From Bdellovibrionales bacterium Ga0074139 (GTDB taxonomy: Bacteria; Bdellovibrionota; Bdellovibrionia; Bdellovibrionales; Bdellovibrionaceae), in contig LNEB01000014.1 in NCBI GenBank assembly GCA_001464795.1, positions 310,001-374,000 on the forward strand: a stretch of DNA of 64,000 nucleotides. The letters are read 5' to 3'. The stretch's first letter is position 1, and every line of letters starts with the position of its first letter. The position numbers and the translations under genes were made by a program. The notes under the pieces are model-generated. The model searched no databases and was not told the origin of the DNA. It was given only the letters and a program-made list of their open reading frames with translations. Shown in pieces: positions 52,720 through 60,674 of the stretch.

Positions 52720-53384
52720 CGAGTTATTCTCCCACGAGGCCTTGAACTACGACCTCCACCACCACCTGATGATCCATCACCAAACGAATAGCCATAACTT
52801 AACATTAAACTTTGAGACCTTTTTTCACTTGAAAAGAAATTTTCGAAAATCAGATCAAGTGCAAACCTTGAACTCCACACATTGTAAGCCGTACCAATGG
52901 AGGTGGAAATTTGTCTTGTGGTTGATGTACGGCTGGGTTTATAAAAAGTCGTTGGAGTTGTACCGTTCAATAATTGAACAGTTCCCCCCTTACCATCGAT
53001 CACCTGCTGAAGAATGCCTGGACCAAAGTACCAGTCCCAACTAGAACCGTGACCTTCAAAATTTTTGCCGAACAAAAATGACAAGTGAGTGATAGTAATG
53101 TCAGTCGATTTTCCTGCCGACTGACGAGGAACCAGGGTGTGACTTAGTTGAGGAGCCAAAAACCAATCCTGGAAGATCGAAAAATCATATTTGAAAGTAA
53201 TGGGGGTTGAGGTTTCCCCCAAAAGTCCTGTCTCACCTTTTTCATTTTGTCCTGTTTTATTTAAAACGTTCTGTGAGTAATAACCTAGACCCAGTTGATA
53301 GCTATTTGCTTTAAAGGCGAAAGTCGTCATTGGCAGGCCACTAATAAAAAGAAAGGCTAAGAATAGTTTAATAGTCATAAACAA
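52716..53384 (-). CDS. Outer-membrane barrel-like protein with Gly/Arg tail
   Basis: 222 residues with a signal peptide (T-T-F-A-F). Alternating strands such as Y-Q-L-G-L-G-Y and F-K-Y-D-F-S-I look like a small barrel. The last 20 residues form a Gly/Ser/Arg-rich tail (five Gly in a row) that no barrel needs. It may act in export or display of the matrixin that overlaps it. Confidence 0.7.
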   Translation of the reverse strand: MFMTIKLFLAFLFISGLPMTTFAFKANSYQLGLGYYSQNVLNKTGQNEKGETGLLGETSTPITFKYDFSIFQDWFLAPQLSHTLVPRQSAGKSTDITITHLSFLFGKNFEGHGSSWDWYFGPGILQQVIDGKGGTVQLLNGTTPTTFYKPSRTSTTRQISTSIGTAYNVWSSRFALDLIFENFFSSEKRSQSLMLSYGYSFGDGSSGGGGGRSSRPRGRITR

Positions 53385-53456
53385 AAGTTGAACTAACTGT
53401 AAACATTGGTCAAAACCAAAAAGGCTGGGTCGAGTTTGCTGTTTGACACTGGCCCC

Positions 53457-53759
53457 TTAAAAGAAGATCGCGATGATCCTTTCAAAATTCAAGATCAAAT
53501 AAACAAGGCAAACTATATTTCCAAGCAATAAGCTGGGCAAAAGCCAAAAAACTGTTTTTAAAATCGATCCCTCAATAAAGTAAACAAAGATATGAAATAT
53601 AAAAAGTCCTATATATAAATCAAAAATGAATTGCTTGCCCCAGTGAAATTTAAAAATATCAGCAGCTGATTTAAAAAATGATTCATTACGCAAACAATAA
53701 AAAGTAAAACCAACAAAACTCAAAAATACAGCCACAAGAACAATCAAAATGAAACTCAT
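53457..53759 (-). CDS. Small membrane protein, three helices
   Basis: 100 residues, not recognised. Three hydrophobic segments (1-20, 46-68, 68-95) and a basic loop. It follows the next gene on the same strand by 13 bases and probably belongs to the same membrane cluster. Confidence 0.6.
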   Translation of the reverse strand: MSFILIVLVAVFLSFVGFTFYCLRNESFFKSAADIFKFHWGKQFIFDLYIGLFIFHIFVYFIEGSILKTVFWLLPSLLLGNIVCLVYLILNFERIIAIFF

Positions 53760-53772
53760 AATTTACATTAAG

Positions 53773-54489
53773 TTACTTGAGCTTAGTTGCCAATGAAAAC
53801 ATTGAAAATTTGAAATGATCATACGAGGAGGTCAAAATATGAAATATGGTAATTAACCAAAAGAAACGAAGTGAAAAGAAGTTTTGTAAAATAGAGTTTT
53901 GTGAAAAAAGACTAAGAAGATGAAGACTTAAAATAATACCATTAACAAGTATCAAATTCTTGAAGTAAGAATTTACTAAACCCTTATCACTGGATTTTGT
54001 ATACGCATGAATATACCATCTAAAATAGTGATACAGTATGAGTAAAGCGAACTCAGTTCTTATATGCATAGGCAATAGAAATGGACCTATTAAATTTGAA
54101 AAGAGGCCAAAAACTTTTACATACAGAGACACAGTAAGATATAATAAAATTGTGAACAGTCCTAAGTTAAATAAAAGGCTATTCTTTGAATTTAGTGTCT
54201 TTGTTTCATCTAAAAACACATGGAAAACAAAAAGTTGGGCAGCGGCAGCTGCAAAGTAGTTAGAATTCAAAGGCAAAAAATAAAGGGACACCAATAACAG
54301 CAAAATACCAAAATGATACGAAATAGTAATAGAGTTATAATTGATTTTTCGTAGATGACTGTGTTCAGACAAAATAAAATGTGGATATCCCAGAATGATA
54401 AACAAACTTGTTAATGAAAAACTAGACATTACGGTAATAGAGGCCACTGAAATAGTGACAATCAAACTTAAAAAGATGCTAAGATTCAT
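53773..54489 (-). CDS. Polytopic membrane protein with conserved-looking histidines
   Basis: 238 residues with about seven hydrophobic segments. Histidines sit near helix ends: G-Y-P-H-F ... S-E-H-S-H, F-H-V-F-L-D-E, Y-H-Y-F-R-W-Y-I-H-A, and F-H-I-L-x-S-S-Y-D-H. This pattern suggests a metal-binding integral membrane enzyme, as in Brp/Blh-like or diiron desaturases, but I cannot assign it. Its start codon is only 12 bases from that of the divergent hydroxylase. Confidence 0.65.
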   Translation of the reverse strand: MNLSIFLSLIVTISVASITVMSSFSLTSLFIILGYPHFILSEHSHLRKINYNSITISYHFGILLLLVSLYFLPLNSNYFAAAAAQLFVFHVFLDETKTLNSKNSLLFNLGLFTILLYLTVSLYVKVFGLFSNLIGPFLLPMHIRTEFALLILYHYFRWYIHAYTKSSDKGLVNSYFKNLILVNGIILSLHLLSLFSQNSILQNFFSLRFFWLITIFHILTSSYDHFKFSMFSLATKLK

Positions 54490-54501
54490 ATTATATATAT
54501 T

Positions 54502-55176
54502 ATGACCGATAAAATTCTAAGCAACGTATTTTTTTTTCATCCGCTAATATCTCTATTAGTCTTATTCTTTTTTTCTCTATTTTACCTCTTTACGAAAAGA
54601 AAATCTCCAATATGGGCCTCTGGATCTGATTATGCTTATTACTGGATATTCAGGCCGGCCGTGATGTTTACATTCGGAAGTTTTTTATATGCCTTATTAT
54701 ATATTTCACGTGAAAAGCCATTGCTTCTGATGTTTAAACAAAACATTCTTGTTCAAATAGTTGTTCTTTATGCTCTTTTTGATCTTGTTGTTTATTTAGT
54801 TCATTTTGCATGTCACAAAAATAAGTACCTTTTTAAAATGCATCGTCCCCACCATGAAAACTATACCCTCAGTTGGGAAAATGGAAAAAAGGACGGATGG
54901 GGGTTTGAAATAGCCAGCACTGCACTGCATGTACCGCTACTTTACTATTTTGCTTTTTCAAAAGAAGCCATTTTTATTGTTTTGTTACTTTGGAAAATCG
55001 CACTTAGCCTTAGTCATCACAATATTAATTTTAAGTTTCCATTTCTTGAAGCTGTTTTTGTTTCACCAGCCAGACATGGTAGCCATCATATCATTTTGAA
55101 CGAGAAGAAATTCAATTATGCAATTACTCTAGTTATCTGGGATAGAATATTTGAAAAACTATTTCCTAAAAAGTAG
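54502..55176 (+). CDS. Fatty-acid hydroxylase / sterol desaturase-family membrane enzyme
   Basis: 224 residues, polytopic. Histidine boxes: H-F-A-C-H, H-R-P-H-H, S-H-H-N and R-H-G-S-H-H, which together supply eight His for a diiron site that hydroxylates lipids or sterol-like compounds. It overlaps the UbiA gene by 26 bases, so both act in one pathway (inference). No ribosome binding site is visible. Confidence 0.85.
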   Translation: MTDKILSNVFFFHPLISLLVLFFFSLFYLFTKRKSPIWASGSDYAYYWIFRPAVMFTFGSFLYALLYISREKPLLLMFKQNILVQIVVLYALFDLVVYLVHFACHKNKYLFKMHRPHHENYTLSWENGKKDGWGFEIASTALHVPLLYYFAFSKEAIFIVLLLWKIALSLSHHNINFKFPFLEAVFVSPARHGSHHIILNEKKFNYAITLVIWDRIFEKLFPKK

Positions 55177-55969
55177 CCAGTTATTCGATTCTATTAATAA
55201 GTATCGATTGCATATTGCTGCACTTTACTTTTTTCTTATCTATTCTTATATTTATACTAAAAACACAGTCTATTCACCACTCTTCACATGTCTGGCATTT
55301 ACACTCTGTTTAATAGGCTGCTACATTTTTAATCGGGGAATGGATTACGAAGCAGACACAATTAATAATAGCAGCGAAGCACTGAAATCAAAATATTTTT
55401 TAGCCATTAGTGGCATAGCTTTTACCCTACCAATTTTCTATTTTATATATTCTGGTCAACCTATTATCCCCTATTTATTTTTTGTTTTTTCATCAATTTT
55501 ATACAGTTACAAATTTAAGTCATTTCGAATTAAGGATTTATTTTTATTTAAAAATTTGTGGGCGGCTTTAAGTTGGACATTGTCTATTTATATTATTAAT
55601 CAAATCTATTTACGAAACCAACCCATGACCATGGAAAGCTTTTTAGGGTTTATCAAATATTTTTATCCACTATTCATTACCATACTTACTTTTGAAATCT
55701 TTTATGATTTAAAGGACATTGTTGGTGATAGAAAAGTGGGGACAAAGACAATTCCAACTTTTTTTGGTTTTAATAAATCCAAATACATAATATCTAGCCT
55801 CTTCGCTTTACAAGCTGCTTTTTTATTTACGAAACACCAATCCATATTCCGGATTTGGATTTATGCTCTGATCATTATCTTGCTAATTTTCATCAAACAG
55901 CATTCGTCGCAAAGACTTTACCACTTACCGGTTTACGGTTTTATTTTGCATCTATTGTTGTTTTATTAA
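55151..55969 (+). CDS. UbiA-family prenyltransferase
   Basis: 272 residues from a TTG, about eight membrane helices. The two Asp motifs are N-R-G-M-D-Y-E-A-D and D-L-K-D-I-V-G-D-R, which bind magnesium-prenyl diphosphate. It transfers a prenyl or phytyl chain to an acceptor. The substrate is unknown; MenA itself is not certain because this member lies far from the men genes. Its end overlaps the next gene's end by 4 bases. Confidence 0.85.
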   Translation: MKNYFLKSSQLFDSINKYRLHIAALYFFLIYSYIYTKNTVYSPLFTCLAFTLCLIGCYIFNRGMDYEADTINNSSEALKSKYFLAISGIAFTLPIFYFIYSGQPIIPYLFFVFSSILYSYKFKSFRIKDLFLFKNLWAALSWTLSIYIINQIYLRNQPMTMESFLGFIKYFYPLFITILTFEIFYDLKDIVGDRKVGTKTIPTFFGFNKSKYIISSLFALQAAFLFTKHQSIFRIWIYALIIILLIFIKQHSSQRLYHLPVYGFILHLLLFY

Positions 55970-56937
55970 TTTCGTGTGACTTTATAGATTTTAAATTTTC
56001 CAGAAACTGCATCAAAGAGATGATAAAACAATGTTTTCGAAAGATCATCATAAGTAGGTGTCGGGCCTTCGACCAATAAGCCAGTAATTGACTGAATTAT
56101 TTGTGGATTAGTAAAGGCCTCTGTCGTTGATGTTCGTTTAGCCACAACAATCCGAAAATCATTACCGGTAAAAGTTGAGCCTGTTGGAAATACAGTGAAG
56201 AAAACTTCCAACTTATCTCTTGATAGGCTGCCAGCATAAGTACGACAATTTGAAAAGTTCACATTTTGAAAAACGGAATCTGTATCGGATCTCGCAGAAA
56301 GTACTCTTGAGGAAACATCATAATACTTAAGCGAGCTTGTTTCGGGGTAAGGATTTCCAGCGAATGTCGCCCGAGAAATGACCATTTGTAGTCCATCCCA
56401 AGTGACATCAATGTCCATATCTAAAGTTCCAGGAACTCCTGCTGTAACAGCTGAATCAGAGGCAGTGACACCATTGATCTGAATTGCAGAAGGGCCTGTC
56501 ACTTGTACTGTGCCCCCGAAAACTGTTTGCGAGTTTGTTGCGTAAGTGCGAGTTGAAACAAAATAAAAATTTCCACTTAAATCGATTGAAGGTACACCAT
56601 CCAAATCATCGGAATCCACTGTTCCTGTCAATACTCCTACGTATTGATAAACCCCCAAACCATCTTTCACTGCATAGTGAAGGCTCATTTGATCATCACT
56701 GGAAGGTTTATCATTCCAAAAAAGAACCACCTGATCAGAGGAAACCTTTGGCTCCATCGCATTTTGTGAATATCCATTAATGACAACTTCAGTGGGGCTA
56801 GACCACTCAGAATTAGTCCCAAAATTTTGCAAGCATGTGGTCGTATTGCCTTTAGAATCACCAGAACTACTGCTGGTGCAACTGACACTGACGAACAGAT
56901 ACATCAACAAAAAAGTGTTCAGGATCATTTTGTTCAT
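55966..56937 (-). CDS. Hypothetical lipoprotein with propeller-like repeats
   Basis: 323 residues with lipobox V-S-V-S-C. Repeating segments of the kind D-L-S-G-N-F-Y-F-V-S, and L-S-K-T-L-F-Y-H, are like TolB/PD40 blades. An ATG at 56928 is an alternative start. No enzyme motif is found. Confidence 0.65.
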   Translation of the reverse strand: MNKMILNTFLLMYLFVSVSCTSSSSGDSKGNTTTCLQNFGTNSEWSSPTEVVINGYSQNAMEPKVSSDQVVLFWNDKPSSDDQMSLHYAVKDGLGVYQYVGVLTGTVDSDDLDGVPSIDLSGNFYFVSTRTYATNSQTVFGGTVQVTGPSAIQINGVTASDSAVTAGVPGTLDMDIDVTWDGLQMVISRATFAGNPYPETSSLKYYDVSSRVLSARSDTDSVFQNVNFSNCRTYAGSLSRDKLEVFFTVFPTGSTFTGNDFRIVVAKRTSTTEAFTNPQIIQSITGLLVEGPTPTYDDLSKTLFYHLFDAVSGKFKIYKVTRN

Positions 56938-57080
56938 TTATATATATTCAACAATACTAAGTTGTCCTGTAAAGCTTAGATTGAATCTAATCGTTAAATC
57001 AGCACATACGTAGGGTCGAAGAATCAAAAAGCTCTAAACCTACACATTTTTTGGCAGTTTGATTGCAATATGAATTAGTG

Positions 57081-58001
57081 ATGTTTATTAAATTGAATAA
57101 GCTCTTGATTATGACCTTCCTTTCTTTGTGGTGTTTACCCATTTTTGGCAATGAAGCCCACTTTCCCCTTACAAAGGTAGACAAATTAAGTGCGAAAAAA
57201 AAACAAGAACTCCAAAAGATTCTCGATGTCTCATTTTGGGCCGAGTTTGATGGTTTCTCTTGTTCAGGAACATTTATAAATAATCGAGGAATGTTCCTAA
57301 CTGCTGATCATTGTATTAAGTCTTGTTTTATTGATGAAAGAGACGAACAATACACAGTTACAAAAAGCTTTCATAGGCGTGACTTGGGCCCTGCTCAGTG
57401 GCTCAATTTTCGTCGGTTATACCCGCAACTAATGCCAGACAATATAACCTGTGAAACAGTTATTAATGGTGAGATTAAAAGATCAAGACTCGTAGTCGCT
57501 AGTAAAGGAAGACTCAATCCCTATTTCCCTAAGCAGCTTGAGGCTCCAGAACTTATTACTAAATATAAAAAATTTGTTGATTCAGGTGCTGGATGGCCCA
57601 CTGGAGATTTCGCAATCTTAGAGCTCACGGATAAACCTAAAACAAATTGTCTACAATTAGGAGATCGACTTCCACAAAAAGGCGAGCTCATGCAATCTAT
57701 TTCATTTCCTTTAATGAACCTAGATAAACGGATTCCCTTTTATTCAGCAGGCGTTTTGCTTGAAAATGAGCCCAGCGAACCCAATTCATTTGTTACATCT
57801 GTTGAAGCAGAAACAGGATCCAGTGGTGCAAGTATAATTGGAAAAGATGGGGATATAATAGGAGTAGCAAGTATTGTGCTCGATATTGGAGATCCAGAGG
57901 CAAAAATAAAACAAATGCTCAAAGTCACAAGTACTCTTGGCATATTGGAATCTGCTCGCGAAACTTTAGGGTATGATATCGTTTGTGAAATTGAGCAATA
58001 G
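57081..58001 (+). CDS. Trypsin-like serine protease, exported
   Basis: About 306 residues. The ATG at 57081, which begins a signal peptide, is preferred over the TTG at 57063. Catalytic triad: T-A-D-H-C (His), G-D-F-A-I-L-E-L (Asp) and T-G-S-S-G-A-S (Ser; the usual G-D-S-G-G is altered). Two Cys pairs are likely. It is the last gene before the tRNA-Ser-bounded segment. Confidence 0.85.
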   Translation: MFIKLNKLLIMTFLSLWCLPIFGNEAHFPLTKVDKLSAKKKQELQKILDVSFWAEFDGFSCSGTFINNRGMFLTADHCIKSCFIDERDEQYTVTKSFHRRDLGPAQWLNFRRLYPQLMPDNITCETVINGEIKRSRLVVASKGRLNPYFPKQLEAPELITKYKKFVDSGAGWPTGDFAILELTDKPKTNCLQLGDRLPQKGELMQSISFPLMNLDKRIPFYSAGVLLENEPSEPNSFVTSVEAETGSSGASIIGKDGDIIGVASIVLDIGDPEAKIKQMLKVTSTLGILESARETLGYDIVCEIEQ

Positions 58002-58017
58002 TCGAGCATTGCAATCT

Positions 58018-58049
58018 TAAAAAAACCGAGTGGGGACCTGGCACCAAAA
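58018..58049 (-). terminator. Terminator-like element next to the tRNA-end copy
   Basis: Read on the minus strand it is CCGA, TTTTG, GTG, CCAGGTCCC, CAC, TCGG and T7: an imperfect stem with a bulge, closed by a T run. It directly follows the copy of the tRNA-Ser 3' end at 58051, as the terminator of the original tRNA gene would. Confidence 0.5.
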
Positions 58050-58050
58050 T

Positions 58051-58061
58051 CGGCGGAGAGA
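58051..58061. repeat. Distal copy of the tRNA-Ser 3' end (candidate att site)
   Basis: GGCGGAGAGAG is identical to the start of the tRNA-Ser gene's plus-strand reading at 61717-61727. The match ends on each side of these 11 bases. Together they bracket 3.66 kb and are the expected footprint of an element inserted into the tRNA 3' end. Confidence 0.55.
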
Positions 58062-58258
58062 GAGAATATTGCACTTTGTGTTTGAAATTACTGATGTGAA
58101 AACACAGGTTGTAGTTAATTGTAGTAAGCTATTAGTAAGATCAAAATTTATTTAGGCTATGTTATTTTCTGATTATTGAACAAAAGGCTCATCAGATTAA
58201 ATTGGACACGGTTTCAAATTGATTTCCATTTGGCACAACAAGTGCTTCGAATGAATTT

Positions 58259-59284
58259 ATGATATCCCGATTCCACATGACTGATTTGACCTGTCAAACT
58301 TTTAAACGATTGTCAGGCCAGCTAGCCGTATTTTGTTTTATAGTTCTATTTTCACAGGTTGTGCAGGCTAATGGTGCTTTATTGTTCGTAACAACTGATG
58401 GCAAACAAAACCAAATCCATAAATCAGACTTAACCACCTACAAGTCTTTTCAGAACTCATTAACTGGCTTTTTCACTAAACAGACCCATCAAAGTCCAAA
58501 AATTATAGAGGCCAGACTTTCTAATATTAGAGATCTTCCTTCATTTATTGAAACCACAGTCAACAACGAAGACAAAATTGATTTGATTGTATTTCAGGGG
58601 CATGGAAATCACAAAGAGATGATATTCGATCTGGCAAATAGATTTAGCGGAAGCGAGCTAAGTGATATCATCTCTGATGACCGAGTTCTCAATCGAATGA
58701 CCAAAGAACAAATGTCTATTTATTTTCCAGCGTGTCAGTGTGGCTTGAAACCGAATGACGAAACTCTTAGCTTTCAGGAAGCATTCTCTGAAGCTTTTGT
58801 TCGCTCTGCTGCGATGAGGGGAAAGAAGTTTGTGACATTTCAGACTATAGCCCATCCAAATTTGTTCAATGGCTTTGCTACCATGCCTGGGCTTGGCTAT
58901 ATGTCGTGGATTATTCAGAAAAGTGGCATTTATCCAATCTACCAAAAAATCTTGCTCGCAGGCCAAAGGGTGCCAGGAAAATGGGGAGAAGCCTTAGTGG
59001 CGTTGAACTCAGGTCAAATTCGCTCGCAGCTCGCTGTTCTTGCTACTGTTGGCTTGAGCTATTTGATGCCATCAAATTCTTTTGAAATGCGTCTACTAGC
59101 TTTTGCACCGGCGATATCAGCATTTGCCCTGACTTATCTAGAGCTCGTGCAGGTTGGCGTTGTGAAAAATTTAATTTATAAAAATGGCGAAATCATAAAA
59201 GGTGATCGACCTCTTCGACCTGTGATGCGCTCGTTGGCAAAAAGAAACTCAAGATTGTTGTGCAAAGAAGTTATCTCAAAATGA
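58259..59284 (+). CDS. Exported, membrane-anchored clan-CD (caspase-like) peptidase candidate
   Basis: 341 residues, not a known family to me. A signal segment (20-37) is followed by a soluble part in which a hydrophobic strand ends in Q-G-H-G (His115), and another ends P-A-C-Q-C-G (Cys159). The 44-residue gap and strand-His-Gly ... strand-Ala-Cys pattern match the dyad of caspase-like peptidases (caspase-3 has His121 and Cys163). Two hydrophobic segments (about 251-290) then form a membrane anchor. Sequence similarity is otherwise low. First gene of the putative island, preceded by 257 bases with no other gene. Confidence 0.65.
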   Translation: MISRFHMTDLTCQTFKRLSGQLAVFCFIVLFSQVVQANGALLFVTTDGKQNQIHKSDLTTYKSFQNSLTGFFTKQTHQSPKIIEARLSNIRDLPSFIETTVNNEDKIDLIVFQGHGNHKEMIFDLANRFSGSELSDIISDDRVLNRMTKEQMSIYFPACQCGLKPNDETLSFQEAFSEAFVRSAAMRGKKFVTFQTIAHPNLFNGFATMPGLGYMSWIIQKSGIYPIYQKILLAGQRVPGKWGEALVALNSGQIRSQLAVLATVGLSYLMPSNSFEMRLLAFAPAISAFALTYLELVQVGVVKNLIYKNGEIIKGDRPLRPVMRSLAKRNSRLLCKEVISK

Positions 59285-59361
59285 GTTGATTCCTGAGTCC
59301 AGCTTGGTGCTTAAGGACTTTCAATGGACACATTTGTCTAAGCTGGGTAAAGTTAAATGAG

Positions 59362-60339
59362 ATGAGCGTAGTTACAGCGATATTTATATTATTCCATTCA
59401 GCCAATATTTGGGCTCATGAATGTCGGCTGGGAACAAATTCTGATCTCATTGATCTTCAAAAATTTTCTTCGTCTCTTAAAAAAGTGAGCCTCGGTAAGA
59501 AAATTGAGCTCGATTCAAACCTGATTCAGCCCTGGCGCTCTAATGCCGCTTTACCGTGCGGAGGAGAGTTTCTTGCCACTTATCAGCAAGGCGATAAGGA
59601 GCTTTACTTTTTAGCTGTGAACCACCTCTCAGAAGAAACGAAAGTGAGTTCATCCGAACTTTCATTCATCGAAAAGGTCATTCTTCAAGCGAAGCCTCGA
59701 AGCGTCTTAGTTGAGATTGCAAGCAGCAGCAATCCTCAAATGAGTGGTGATGATATCGAGAACATGGCGGCCTCATGCACAAAGGGCGATAAGTTTACTT
59801 GCTCCGAGGGAGTCTTTGCAGCAATTTCTGCAAACAGGGCCGGAGCTAAGATCGTTGCTGGTGAGCCGTCTCCGAGCGCACTTTTCCCCGCACTACTAAA
59901 GACATATACTCTCAGTGACCTTTACGCATTCTCTTCAGTGCGAGCTCTTGTGACTCTGCAGAGATCCGGAGTGCCAGCCGATAAGTGGCCCGATGCAATG
60001 ATGAATGAGGTTCGAAAGGAAATCACGGAGGCAAACGGCCCGTGGTCATATGAAGATTTTCGAAGCTGGTGGAAGAACAGTGTTAGTCAAGAAATGAACT
60101 TATCAAGAATAACACCAAGTCTACTAGAACCGAGAAATGATTCTGGCTCCAATAAGGTTCAAAAAATAGCGGCTTCTGCCGACTTTGCTCGAGAGTCAAT
60201 TCTGCTCAAACAAACCCAAGATCTGCTGAATTCGAACTCACCAACGATGGTTGTATATGGAACGAGCCATTTTTATAAACAGCAAAAAGCACTCGAAAGT
60301 AGTTTGGGTCCGCCGAAGATCACTTGCCTTAAACAGTAA
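59362..60339 (+). CDS. Exported TIKI / EreA-ChaN-superfamily protein
   Basis: 325 residues with a short signal peptide (N-I-W-A-H). The fold's motifs are seen as F-L-A-V-N-H (His88), V-L-V-E-I (Glu118), V-A-G-E-P (Glu168) and a late V-V-Y-G-T-S-H-F (His303), which correspond to the H, E and G-x-x-H sites of TIKI/TraB and erythromycin-esterase-like proteins, thought to be metal hydrolases. It appears richer in G and C than its neighbours. Second gene of the island, probably coupled to the first by transcription. Confidence 0.65.
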   Translation: MSVVTAIFILFHSANIWAHECRLGTNSDLIDLQKFSSSLKKVSLGKKIELDSNLIQPWRSNAALPCGGEFLATYQQGDKELYFLAVNHLSEETKVSSSELSFIEKVILQAKPRSVLVEIASSSNPQMSGDDIENMAASCTKGDKFTCSEGVFAAISANRAGAKIVAGEPSPSALFPALLKTYTLSDLYAFSSVRALVTLQRSGVPADKWPDAMMNEVRKEITEANGPWSYEDFRSWWKNSVSQEMNLSRITPSLLEPRNDSGSNKVQKIAASADFARESILLKQTQDLLNSNSPTMVVYGTSHFYKQQKALESSLGPPKITCLKQ

Positions 60340-60542
60340 ATGTGGTGACCCTCGATCAATAGCTTGTGAAATTATTTAGCAACTCAAAACGCCCAGTAAA
60401 GTTCGCCTTCAAAAAATTATTTCGAGCTCTTTGAAATGGGTTGCCTCGTGAATTTCCAATAAGAAATATTTCTTTGCTCTGACTTCAGTGCTGTAAGTCC
60501 ATTATCAAAATGATAGATACGATAATGAGTCATAGTTTAAGT

Positions 60543-60578
60543 AATTTCAATATGTTATGAGCGTAAACTGATAAAAAT
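60543..60578. repeat. AT-rich direct repeat, copy 1
   Basis: AATTTCAATATGTTATGAGC and then GTAAACTGATAAAAAT. 29 of 36 bases agree with copy 2, 87 bases downstream. Possible regulator site for the synthetase gene. Confidence 0.7.
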
Positions 60579-60629
60579 AAGCTTTTTTAAGAGACTCGTA
60601 TTTTTTTAAAATTAAAATAACTTTTCAAT

Positions 60630-60665
60630 AATATCAATATGTTATAAAGTTAAACTCGTAAAAAT
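60630..60665. repeat. AT-rich direct repeat, copy 2
   Basis: AATATCAATATGTTATAAAG and then TTAAACTCGTAAAAAT. It ends nine bases before the start codon at 60675, so anything bound here would lie on or near the promoter. It contains a TATAAA. Confidence 0.7.
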
Positions 60666-60674
60666 TGGAGTTTT

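Larger units (their letters stand above)
60340..60674. other. 335-base region with direct repeats and no gene
   Basis: Holds no supported ORF. The first 200 bases show no motif I can name. Two AT-rich direct repeats follow (see 60543 and 60630). The last bases carry GGAG (60667-60670) before the synthetase ATG. Confidence 0.7.

Noticed and set aside
53773-54489. Assignment as a Brp/Blh beta-carotene oxygenase
   Set aside because: The histidine placement is only roughly similar, and the hallmark motifs could not be matched.
55151-55969. Assignment as MenA
   Set aside because: UbiA-family motifs are present, but nothing in this protein or its neighbours points to DHNA as the acceptor.
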